From Styela clava (taxonomy: Eukaryota; Chordata; Ascidiacea; Stolidobranchia; Styelidae): 64,000 nucleotides of DNA. Positions 44,586 through 55,200 of the stretch are shown here, piece after piece. Within the stretch, counting starts at the first letter, position 1. Every line of letters begins with the position of its first letter. The notes below the pieces were generated by a model. The model was not told where the DNA came from and searched no databases. It worked only from the letters and a program-made list of their open reading frames with translations. The position numbers and the translations under genes were made by a program. The stretch lies in NCBI RefSeq assembly GCF_964204865.1, contig NC_135254.1:6143001-6207000 (forward strand), given 5' to 3'.

Positions 44586-45935
44586 CAGGGTGGTCCAAAC
44601 CCAGGCCCGCGGGCCAAATGTGGCCCGCCACTCAATTATCTGTGGCCCGCGTCACATTCGGAGAGTAATCGAAAAATCGCCTTTCGTGTTGTTTCGTCAT
44701 AAAATTAATCAGAAAAATCTTTTGACATATTGTTACATCACTAATGTCACTGAATTGACTAGTGTGATGGCTTGCTGAGGAAACTAGTAAAGTTGATTGA
44801 TGTGCTTGGCAGTCTAAATTTTTATCTGGCTTTTCATCTTTTTGGTCGGGAATATATGCTAACGATATAGGCAGTGCGTAGCAAGACTCTCGTGCCCCCT
44901 CCCCCCGCAAAAATATTTCGTAGAAATAATCCTAAAAGCTGAAACAACGTTTTTTTTTTATTTCGTCAATGCATAACATGTCGCTATAAAAAAGCAATGG
45001 TAACCTAAAATTTGCGCTTTCGCGTCAGCAAACTTATCCACCATCTTCGTCATATCAAGTCGGGTCGAGCGTTCAGATTCAATACTCAGCAGCGCCAGTC
45101 CAGAAAGCCTTTCCTGCGACATCGTGCTCCTACGATAATTTTTTATTAATTTCAGTTTCGAAAACCAAATTATGCAACCGTTTCAATTTGCTTCAAAAAT
45201 CAGTAGCTTACCTGTGATAATTGTCATGTAAGTTTCGGAAGAAATGCATTCGCGCCGGCGCCATCACTTTTGGAGATTGAACACGTATTTGGTTTTCCGG
45301 AGTTTTCTACCGATACCACCGATGCTAGGCCTAATTCTTCCTCAGTTACGTTCGGTATTCCCAAGCTACTTGTTTCAATTTTAGTTTAAATATTTCGTTT
45401 ATCTTGGTTACTTTAATTTTTTTCATACGTTCTCCCTCCTCTGCCCTTTTTCTGCGTTTCTGTGCGCCACTGAAAGGTTTGGTTTCCGACATCATTCTGA
45501 CAGTTTTCACAATTGTGCCGGCACAATCAAACCACACGACGTCGAAAATCGAACAATCCCTGGCATTGTTACGTAACAAAACGATTTGAGCAGAACTAAC
45601 ATCAACATAAGATGTGCATTACTGGTTTTGCAATGCAGCTTTTAGTTTTGCGGCCTAAATTTCTAAATTCTAATCGCTTGGGTCCCCTTTGCGCTGTGCC
45701 CCCCCCCCCCCCCCCCCCGTGGTGCTACGCCACTGGATATAGGCATCATAGAAAACTAAAAATCGAATTCGGATTCTATTAGCCTTGGATGGCTATGTCC
45801 GATAACTATGTGTTTGCACCATAAAAGTGTTTGTTTTGTATTGCACTGTTTACCTATTCTTGGCACTATTGTGGCCCGAAAACAATGCAAAATTATTTTT
45901 GTGGCCCGCGGAGTCGACAACCTTGGACCACCCTG
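44586..45935. mobile_element. Outer hAT-like element hosting a second element
   Basis: Ends CAGGGTGGTCCAAACCCAGG and AACCTTGGACCACCCTG are inverted, with GGCCCGCGGGCC and GTGGCCCGCGGAG just inside. Flanks CTCTGGGT (44578-44585) and CTCTGGGG (45936-45943) differ at one base. Subtracting the inner element at 44872-45735, the outer element is about 480 bp and non-coding. Confidence 0.83.
44872..45735. mobile_element. Inner hAT-like element nested in another
   Basis: Ends CAGTGCGTAGCAAGACTC and GGTGCTACGCCACTG are inverted; GATATAGG flanks both sides exactly (44864-44871 and 45736-45743). Near the termini are CCCCCTCCCCCC (left) and an 18-19 base C run (right). No transposase frame is evident in the 864 bp. 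Confidence 0.83.
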
Positions 45936-45943
45936 CTCTGGGG

Positions 45944-47049
45944 GATGTGACGTCATACTGGTTTGTTACTGCTCTGTTGTAAATTGAATTTGGTGGTGAA
46001 CTCGATGGACGATTTCTCGTAAAGAGTTCAATTCAGTACAATTATCAGTACAATATTACCGATTATCTGCGCAGGTTTCAGGTTTGAATCATGTGGGGAA
46101 TATTATGTGCGAGAGGATTGCTGAGCTCCTCACCGCCGCAGGGTAGTTACGTAATCGCTAGTGGGATACAGCGTCCTCCACCATCACATCCGCGTAGCTG
46201 GAATATAATACTAGCTAACTAAACCCATACCCGAAATTGACAGATAACCGGACGGGAGGCCGTGGTTTGTCATATACATATACGATATGACATCTTATCG
46301 GCCTTTCTCACTCCCGGGATAAATAGGAAAAGCCAGTATTACCAACCTCAAACAATTTTTAAGTTGATTTTTTGCTGTTTAAAAGCATGTGGTTGTTAGG
46401 TTCACGGGGCATGAGGTTCGGACCAGTGGCATAGCCTAAGGGTCATGCCCCACTCCCCCCCAATAACCCCCCCCCCTCCCCCCCCCCCCCCCAAGTATCA
46501 ACTCATAATATTTTCGAAGGCATTCGAAGAGAGACATAAGTTTTTACGCCTTTTCCTACACCATTTTGCTTTATCCTTGAACGTTTTACCGAAAACTCTA
46601 CGTTTTCTGACTTGCTATCACTAATCCTTTTTCCAAATGAACCAACTGGAAAAATTCTGCGCTGGGTGCAGTGGCGAGCCGTTTCGACTGGTATAATTTT
46701 TTTATTGCATTTGCGTTTACGTTTTGCTACATTATTTTTATATCGCTGCAGGCAAATACCTAGTACAGGCGTTATGTGTAATGGATGTTTCCCCTACCTT
46801 TAAACCCAGCGAAATTCTTCCCATGCTTTGCCATTATAATATTTTCATAATTATTTTGAAGAGGTTATAGAGTTGCGGTATGCCGACAGGTTGAACGTCG
46901 TACAAAATCTAAAATTAATCAAACAGGTGCTATTCAAGAGTTTAGAATTTAGCGTAGTCAATCCTGTCATTTGATTTATACTCATATTTTGAGAATATAA
47001 TAAAATCTTACAAAGGAAACCTAAAACTGCAAAAACAAGGCAACGTTCA
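45944..47049. other. Repeat-rich spacer
   Basis: Contains a SINE-like repeat (46100-46330), a possible left end of the CAGTGGCGTAGC-type hAT element at 46431 followed by a mixed C-rich run to about 46492, and otherwise unassigned AT-rich DNA. No gene recognised. Confidence 0.45.
46100..46330 (+). repeat. SINE-like dispersed repeat, nearly full copy
   Basis: The most complete copy: GTGCGAGAGGATTGCTGAGC, CACCGCCGCAGGGTAGTTAC, GCGTCCTCCACCATCACATC, TAACTAAACCCATACCCGAA, GGGAGGCCGTGGTTTGTC, CTTATCGGCCTTTCTC and the 3' end CCCGGGATAAATAGGAAA. It links the 5' part seen in the gene introns to the 3' part seen at 31690 and 34735. Confidence 0.65.
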
Positions 47050-47481
47050 CAATCGCGCTTGAAAATATGTAACAGTGAGAAAAGGTTCCGAGCTACTGGC
47101 CAAATTTCAATTGTTACGCCACAGCAAACTTATAAGAACAATATTATACCATTGTTACGAAAAAAAGCAACAAAGGAAATGCTCAGGGAAACATTTTTTT
47201 TGCAGAGTCTTCTTTTGTCTGCTACACTGGTTCTCATACTAGGCATATTTTTGACAATTTCTTTATATTTTATCGTAGCTCTTTGGCTCTAATTCGGGAC
47301 AGACAAAAATTTCTGTGAGCGTATTGCAAATGTAATACATTTTCACGAATTAGGTGCGTTCCGGTTGTTACAATTCTTCCAGTGCATCACTGAATTGGAC
47401 CCGAGTATTTCAAACATACTTAGCGTGTTAATCACTAGGCCATTGCTTGACAAACATTCCTTATAACACATTATAATACAC
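47050..47481 (+). repeat. Large dispersed repeat, copy B (second part) with SINE head
   Basis: Matches 27005-27400: GAGAAAAGG, CTGGCCAAATTTCAATTGTT, CTTCTTTTGTCTGCTACACT, GGTTGTTACAATTCTTCCAG. On the minus strand, 47395-47445 reads GGCCTAGTGATTAACACGCT and AAGTATGTTTGAAATACTCG, a tRNA-derived SINE head. Confidence 0.7.
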
Positions 47482-47963
47482 ACATGTGAAGCGGATGCTT
47501 TGTATTATTTAACAGGTTGGGCTGTGCTCAAATAAGTGAAAAAACAAGACTGTGGAATCTGCAAAGATGCGTTTGTTTCTATGGAAAGGGTCAATCCCAA
47601 TGAATGCCCACAATCATTACTAACACTTTTTCGGTCTTACACACTTGATAAAAGTTTGAAAATTGATAGTTTCAACCAATATTTATGCCACCCTTCCAAA
47701 AAAGCAATCGTATTTTTGCGCGAAGTAGAAACCGTATTTCGCGCCAATATTAATGCCTTTCACAATAATGTTCGCCAGTTACTCTTTTGATAGATAAAGT
47801 TGACTGCTTGAAATATAATTTCCCATCTTGCCACAATGTCGCTTTTAAAATTTGGAAACGTTTTCTCACTCTAAGGTTAAATATTCACGCAAAAGAGGTG
47901 ACAAATAAAATTATTGAAAAACAGTATGCTAGTAGAACTGCAGCAAGAGCTCAAGTCAAATAG
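47482..47963 (+). pseudogene. C-terminal remnant of a P/THAP9-like transposase
   Basis: Two reading frames joined by one frame change read as the end of a transposase. Frame 1 (47482-47790) gives ADALYYLTGWAVLK, a TAA stop at 47533-47535, then KKQDCGICKDAF with a CxxC-like Cys pair, PSKKAIVFLREVETVFRAN. After a frame change near 47789, frame 2 gives CLKYNFPSCHNVAFKIWKRF, LTLRLNIHAKEV, KIIEKQYASRTAARA and a stop. The succession (Y-L-G-W/Y membrane-like start, Cys pair, hydrophobic V-F-R segment, then a basic LRLN/RLHF-type tail) resembles the C terminus of P-element and THAP9-type transposases. The nonsense codon and the frame change make it non-functional. The family is inferred from memory of the pattern; a hAT origin is less likely but not excluded. 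Confidence 0.5.
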
Positions 47964-47997
47964 ATAATATATTATACACACCAGATTATTAGATTCA

Positions 47998-48362
47998 TGC
48001 AGGAACCCCACAATTTATTCGCATATATTTTCATGTAGTAATGTATAATGAATCATTTAATTCACTGTGATAAATGAATTGCCATCTTTGTACTTGTTCA
48101 GGGCACACATGGTGGAACTCCATATTCTATTCACATATATTTTCTTGTAATACTGTGTAGTCAATCATTCAATTCACGGTGATAAAGGAATTGCCATCTT
48201 TGTACTTGTTGTGAGCAAACATGCTGTAACTCCATAATTCATTCACATTTATTTTTAATTCACTGTGATATTTGAATTGCCATCTACGTACTTGTTCTGA
48301 GCACACATGCAGGAACTCCATAATTTATTCACATATATATATATTTTTTCATGTGGTACTGT
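47998..48362 (+). repeat. Tandem repeat, about four units of 88-113 bp
   Basis: Each unit begins near (G/A)ACTCCATAATTTATTCACAT and contains TTCACTGTGATAAATGAATT, GCCATCTTTGTACTTGTT and GAGCACACATGC. Unit starts are about 47999, 48112, 48222 and 48310. The third unit has an internal deletion. It directly follows the transposase remnant. Confidence 0.75.
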
Positions 48363-48728
48363 AAAATGTGGGATAAATATAACTTTCACTGTGCAATTTT
48401 ATAATAGATAAACTGATTTGACAATTTTTATATCAAACCTCTTTATTTATTAAATAGTTCATCTGTAATATTGATTCATATATAATTAGTACTGCTGTAA
48501 GTTCAATTTTATATTGTTGTGCTTGACGTGCTGCTAAATTCTCTTTCCAATGCTTGTTCTGTGCACTTACTATCTAATTTATGTTTATCTCCATCCAATC
48601 AAATTAAAAATAAGAAAAAATATTTTTCAATACTGTTATGTGTATAATATGTGTGTACACCTGCAAAATGTATCAGCCTAAAATCCTCTTTTTTGTTTTT
48701 ATTATTTGATTTAATTCATCCTATATAC

Positions 48729-49463
48729 CAGGAGGCACAATTTTTCAGTATAAGAGCCGCATGCTGTAAGTCAGAACTTTAAAAGAGCCGCAGAATTTGT
48801 GAATTTATTAATATTATCAAAATACCATGAACAGAAAAGAAATTCACACAAGAATCTAATAACAATAAATAGATAAACAAGGCAGCTATACTCAAATATA
48901 TGCACAATTTAAGTTCATTTAATTTGTGTTTCCTTATAGCTGATTTAGGAGGGTAGTCTCGTAAGAAGTTTTCATGATTCGTTTTATAGTGCCGTTTAAC
49001 ATTGCTGACTTAGTAGCTTATGACAGATTAAGCACAAAAGTTTATTCTTCTGACTGGTAAATTCGTATGTTCTTCCCATTCTGACTTGACAACTCTGTTT
49101 TCATCTTCGTACTTTCGTTTTTAATGGAGGACATATCGCACAGTAACTTAGTTAGATTAACTAACCGCAATCAAGCTGCAATACCGCCGACGCATCAATA
49201 AACATTGACCATTGTGACGAAAGATATGCTGACTTGACTGACTTAAATTCAAAATTCAACGCTACAGCAATTTTCATACTAAAACATAATTTGTCCTAAT
49301 CATTGACGAAAACTTCTTTACGACTTTTAATAAATTAAAAGAGTTTACATTGAAGTTTTCCTCTTGGTTGAAATTCGGATAATAATTTATGTTAGCGAGA
49401 AGAGCCGCACAAAAAGTCTGGCGAGCCGCATGCGGCTCGCGAGCCGCGGTTTGCCCACCCCTG
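48729..49463. mobile_element. 735-bp hAT-like element, GCGGCTCGC type
   Basis: It begins CAGGAGGCACAATTTTTC and ends GCGGTTTGCCCACCCCTG, with GAGCCGCATGCGGCTCGCGA before the right end. CTATATAC flanks both sides exactly (48721-48728, 49464-49471). Several RAGCCGCA words sit near the left end. No transposase domain is seen. Confidence 0.83.
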
Positions 49464-52261
49464 CTATATACCAAACTTCCACCTACAAAAATAAATTCAA
49501 TGAATTTGAAAATTTATTTGGTTTGTTCCCCCTATTCTGTTTCTGATTTGTTGATCGGTCATAATTTCCAGGCGCATGGACTTGATGGTGAAGGAAGTCG
49601 TAAACGACCAGTGGCTGTGAAAACCATCCTGAACCGTTGTAAGGTTCAGTAATTTTCCTGCACATAATCACGGGATGTGACACGCGTAGGGGAATTATCA
49701 GAAGTGCTAGGCAAGTTTAGTCCTACGCTTAGGGTTGCCAACTAGAAAAGTTTCAATAAAGGACATGGATTACCGTCATCATTTATTTTGTAACTTGCAG
49801 GAAAAAACAATATAAAACAATGAAATAACCCTACCTACGCTCTGCACATAACTTAGCGATCATATCCAGCGATATAACTTTGGACCCAAAATGGCGGGTG
49901 TGACGTCACACAAGCACTTATAACGTTACCAATGGTTGTCCTCACTTGTGTTGAACAAAACAAGAGTGGGCTATTGAAGTGAAGTGATATTAGTTTTATC
50001 GAAGAGTATTTGATCGCGTGCTGTCTGGTATCTTTGTTTGTTTGTTATGAGCCGGAGAACGTTGCTCGCGCGTTTAAAATACTTTGTTTTCAACTAACAA
50101 CAGATTCTTTGTTTATTATTAAGCTTTGCAATCCTCATACAAATAAGTTTGACCTTGTAGTAAAATAAAAATTATACATCAAAAAAATATGATGACGTCA
50201 CTATGGTTAAGAACACTCGGATCAAGCACGGATTATAGTTGGATGCTTAAAATGATTACATTTGTTAGTGCCGGAAAAATTGAAATACTTTAGACATAGC
50301 ATAAGCCTGAAAATAACATAAAATCGACAAATCATATCCAAAATGAATAAATTTCCCAAGATCTTGTGGTTTAGGAGAAAAAGGGTACAAGCACACCACC
50401 TGTGTGTTCCTATTATTTTCTCGAAATCGTGAAATTTACGTTTAAACGAATCAAAAGTCTAAAAAAGTACAACAGATATATTACTTTGTGTGAAATTAGT
50501 GTACTGTCATAAAATTCACTGCGCGCCCCCAGTTAGGAAAGCCCTGGAAAGTGAGTTTGGAAAATGAGCATTACCGTAAAAACTGTCTAATTAATATTTA
50601 TTAATATTTAAAACTCATAGCAATTAAAAAATGTGGCGATATCCTGCTATTTGTTAATCCCAATTTATCCAATTATCATTTTGGAGGCAAAAACTTTTTT
50701 ACAATGCTTTCTCGCTGTTTTGTCTCCGAACAAGGCCAGGTACAAGCACCACTGAAATCTAACGATATTTTACAGAAGGTGTCCTCAGTCCTTACTTTGC
50801 TGTCGAAGTCATACAAGCGCCTAATTGTTTTGTTTTATTAAAATTCAATATGAAAAAACCCGTCAAACTACTGATAAATACAATTAACATTTCATTTTTA
50901 AAATAAACGGGAATACGATAAGAAAAATTCGGAATAGTAACAATTATATTATATGTTTTCATAATGCGTGCATAAGTATCAAAATGCATAATATTGAAAA
51001 GGTAGAGAATATTGGTAATGCCAACTTAAATACATGGCGAAAATACTTTTCAACAGCACTTAAATTCCTTCATGCGGAGAAATATTAACTCGGCTGAATT
51101 TCTCCTCACTACTTTAACATAGTTGAAACGTAACCGAACGCGTGCATAAATATGAATAGCATAAAAGTAAAAAGAAAAGAATATTGGTAATACCACACGC
51201 ACCACACTTCAAAAACACTAAAATTCCTTCATGCGGAGGGATTTTTATTCGGCTGGGAAACGATGGACTAAGTGAAAATGATTTCAACCTAAAATTGACT
51301 GCGTTATCAAATTGAATCTAATAAATATACCAAGTTTAAGCATGTCCGATGAGGAATTTGACTCCATATAATCGGAAATCTAACTTTGAATAAAATAATA
51401 TTCGGGTTTGAGAACCCCTGGTATAAATCCACCTTCAACTTGCTATACATAATAAGACCGTGCAGCAGTATGCTCCCTAGATTTTCATTTTATGAGGGCG
51501 TTTCAAGATTTACGGGTTGGTAGATATTTTGCTACTGGCGATAAAACTATTTTTACTTCTAAAAAGTATTTTGTTTTTGACTGACCATCTGCACTGGTAT
51601 ATAAAACACATTCTGAATATTCAAATGCAATTATATTCAAATTAGAAACGAAAGTGTGGTGTTACACCTCAAATTTAGAGGGGGGGGATCACTGCCGTGC
51701 AGGCTTTATTAAAGCGTAACTATGTTCAAATCGAAGACAATACTAATGGAAAAGAGAAAGCTATGCTCAAATATTCGGACCCGGGGAGCAAGGCAAATTT
51801 TGATGTCGTCATAGCACACAAACAAACAATAAAAGGATTCTATAGAGCTCACAGAAATATTTGAAGTTAATGAAAATAGCCTATAACGAAAATCTTCAAC
51901 CACTGAAAATTTCAAAGCAATTAATCCAGTAATTTAAGAAAAAGTCGATTTTGTCATAACGATAGGAAGAAAAATACCAAGAACAACAACAACATAATGA
52001 AAAAAGGCTTTATAATTCGACTCCTTTTTCAAAAAGGAAAATATATTCATGCTGAAACTAATAATCAATCAAGTAACAGATTACTCACCCAGGTTGTATT
52101 AAACTTGATAAATAACGTCAAACCAAAAATATTCAGGTACCTTCCAAAGATTATATTTCTTCACATATCGTTAGATATCAGTGCCTGCTTAATCAGAGCC
52201 TTGTTCAAAGCGAAAGGCATGAATAAGTATTAATAAATAAAAAAATAAAAAAAGTGGGTCT
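49464..52261. other. Repeat-derived AT-rich region
   Basis: No gene. An inverted SINE-like repeat lies at 49560-49690 (GCGCATGGACTTGATGGTGA...). At 50660-50830, 51010-51250 there are inverted diverged copies of the unit found at 31.4, 34.5 and 35.2 kb (GAATATTGGTAATACCACAC and CCTTCATGCGGAG). A possible hAT right end TTTGAGAACCCCTG is at 51408-51421 with no left partner seen. Confidence 0.45.
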
Positions 52262-53290
52262 CTGCATGAAATTCCGATTCATTCACGAAACATACAAAAT
52301 TCAACTGTTCATTGAAACAAGCATTTATTCCAGTAAATTCAATCGTTTAACATGATTCACGTGATATATAATGTACATGATAACACACAAAAAAATTGCT
52401 TGAATTTGTCAGTCATGATTCTTAAGAAAAACTAGACAAACAGTCATTCCTGTGGTCACATCATGAACTGTTGCACAAGTTAACGATAGCAATGCGTAAT
52501 AGAAATTGGGAATAGTCGATACTAAATATATTTTTACAGGAAAATGTTTTCGAATTTTCATTTTCAAGTTGAATTTCGAATAAACAATCATCCCTGAGGT
52601 TGGATCATAAAAAAATTAACAGTAGTGCCATAGATATAAAAACTGTGCATGAAAATGCTAGTTAAATTTATATAAGATTTTAAATAGCTTTCTATTTCAG
52701 GATGTTTTGTGAACTGACATATTTGAAGTTGGCCTAGTCGAGTGGCCGACAAACTTCATATACTACTGGGCCATTTACACACATTTCCGGTAGCGTGAGG
52801 GCCACATTTACTTACCACATACTGTATACATCAGTTCTCAAAAAAAGGTGGGACGCACCCACAGTGGGGGCGTAGACAATTTTTTTTAGTGGGGGGCCTG
52901 AAGCTAATTAAAAATACTAGTTAAATTTCATCTTGCCCGCTTTATTGTAGATTTTACAGCACATTTATTTCATTATTTACGTTACATTCACGCATTTTCA
53001 ACATGTGTTTGACCAAAACATACTTACGCCTTACTATGTGTTATTTGTAGCTTATTGTCAGCTAGTTATTCTTGAGGTGGGCGCGAGACTTGACAAATTA
53101 TGAAAAGGGGGCGTGGCTCAAAAAGTTTGAGAACTACTGGTATGCACAATTGCAACATCAAACTTCAAAATATGATGCATCCAAAACTCCTATGGTGGAC
53201 TTAACACTTGAGTTTCTGTTTGTGTATGATTGTGTACAGAGTGATTATACCCATTTTGCATAAACGCTATGTTTTCCGTAGAATATGGAG
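52262..53290 (-). repeat. Large dispersed repeat, copy C (inverted)
   Basis: Reverse complement of copy A from about 25915 to 26910. Checkpoints: AACTGTTCATTGAAACAAGC at 52303, ATAATGTACATGATAACACA at 52367, GTTGGCCTAGTCGAGTGGCC at 52728, and GATTGTGTACAGAGTGATTA at 53228, each found inverted in copy A. It includes the hAT-like element at 52832. Confidence 0.75.
52832..53139. mobile_element. hAT-like MITE within large repeat copy C
   Basis: Ends CAGTTCTCAAAAAAAGGTGG and AAAGTTTGAGAACTACTG; flanks GTATACAT and GTATGCAC. It is the same insertion as 26072-26348 seen from the other strand, and a relative of 14566-14847 by GGTGGGCGCGAGACTTGACA. Confidence 0.78.
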
Positions 53291-53329
53291 TATCGGGATG
53301 AAAGACAACTTGTTGCAAAGATGATTTTT

Positions 53330-55200
53330 CTCGGCGGAAGCGTTATTTGAATTTTAATTTTTGACTCGGTTGACGGTAAAAGAGCGATAAATTGGAAAAA
53401 ATTGGATAATTCATAACGATCGCCGCGTCATATCGTTGTTGCCATGGAAAAGAAACTTGAATTCGGACTTTCTTTGACATGCACATTACTGGGGTGGCAG
53501 GATCACCCATGTATAAACTTTCATCTAGATCGGTCCAGCCGTTAAGACGCTAGATTTTGGACAAACAGACAGACAAACAAGCCAAGGCGCTTCAATAAAC
53601 CATTACCATCCACGCAAAATTGCACACATAACGACAGCGCATTTCATTAACCACTTTGCCGCAACTGCAATTTCCTTTTGAGCGCTGCGCGTTTGTCGGT
53701 ATCATTTGGTCCGTACAATTCGGTAAGTAAATTTAAAAATAATCTGAGAAACTATCGTCTATAATAAGATACCATAACATCAACAAACTCGACGTCATAA
53801 TACCCATTTCTAGTCACGGGGTGGAGAAGGGGCAGGGCACAATTACTGCTTAATACAATCATCATCACATTTTCGAAATAAACGATAAAAAGATCAGAAA
53901 TAATGAAAAATATAATAAATTTGGATTGGTATTTTCCTTAAAAATATTATATCCATAAATATTTTCTTATTTATCTTTTCCAAAAACTGAGGGATTATTG
54001 CAGTAAAAACTGCTAATTTATTATTGACTTCAAAAACTACTAGCAATTACAAATTGTGGTGATATCTGGCAATTTTTCGAGCCCAATTAATTTATTTTTA
54101 TTTATTTGAGGGGGGGTCGAATTTCTTTTACAATGCACCTTTGGCACCGAACAAGGTCAGGCACAAGCACCAATTATATAGGACAATATCTCCCATCTCT
54201 CGCTTTGCTGTCGTAGTTATACAAGCGCCCGATATCTAGATTGTTTTCTGTCACTCTGACACCCATGACCTAATCAAGTAACAGTTCGTCCGTCTAACTG
54301 ACTGATTAAATTTGACCCGCAATACACAATCTAGAGTTGGACTAATCGAACTTTATTTAACTCCCAACGGGTTTTGTACCTGTATCCGCGGGATTTTCGC
54401 GTAGGAATTGCTGCCATATAAGGAAAAATGAACCTCATGTCTCCTGGCCGATACGGAAATCGTCAGATTTAGATTGGACAATTTCCTCGAATGTTTTCGT
54501 TTTTTATTTTGATTCATTGAAGCGAAACGCAAATGTGTCTCAACCGACTAGAAATTTTAAGGAATGTTTATGGCCTAGTGCAGCGGTTCTCAAATCTATT
54601 GTTCGTGCGGCGCCAAATTATCAGAGAGTAAACTCAAGGCGAATTCACACGAAAAAAACGCAGTTTCTATCTCTATTGTTAGGTAACAATAGAGGCAGAC
54701 ATTACTTAACAATGAGTGACCAACATAGAAAGTTGCACTGAATTTATTGATTTATATACACAGCATTTAAAATAAGAAAACAATATGTAAAAAATGCATA
54801 ATTTATTTAACACAATTTTGCTAATTTAGGGGCGCACTTAGCAACTAGCCGCGGCGCACTCTTCGGGAACCGCTGGCCTAGTGTTTAATTAATACGCTGT
54901 GCCTAACTACCGCGTTTCCTCAAAAATAAGACATAGCCTGAAAATAAGACTTTTAATATAACTTTCACTTGAAATAAGACCTGGTCGATAGCAAGAAATC
55001 TCACCTACACATTTTAAATTATCCTAATAATCTATGTTTAGAAGTTGTTTTAAATAAACACGTGTTATTTATAAGTAAATGGACGTCGGTTTTCATGTTT
55101 TGTATATTTGGAATCTTTTGTTTGTGATGAATGAAAATAAAAGACATCCCCCCAAAATAGGAAATAAGACCCTGTCTTATTTTCGCAAGATAAGAAGTCG
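53330..55200 (-). repeat. Right arm of a large inverted repeat
   Basis: Inverted counterpart of 31965-33650. Corresponding order: 53390-53620 with 33330-33560, 53750-54010 with 32930-33200, 54230-54480 with 32450-32710, 54960-55090 with 32100-32250. The 295-bp hAT-like element at 54581 interrupts this arm only. A palindromic AAATAAGACCCTGTCTTATT lies at 55163-55182. Confidence 0.78.
54581..54875. mobile_element. 295-bp hAT-like MITE with perfect target duplication
   Basis: Ends CAGCGGTTCTCAAATCTATT and CACTCTTCGGGAACCGCTG; GCCTAGTG flanks both sides exactly (54573-54580, 54876-54883). The target GCCTAGTG is the A-box region of a SINE head on the plus strand. A diverged relative without clear ends is at about 56245-56470. 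Confidence 0.88.

Noticed and set aside
51408..51421. hAT right-end-like TTTGAGAACCCCTG
   Set aside because: No matching left end or target duplication could be located, so no element is called.
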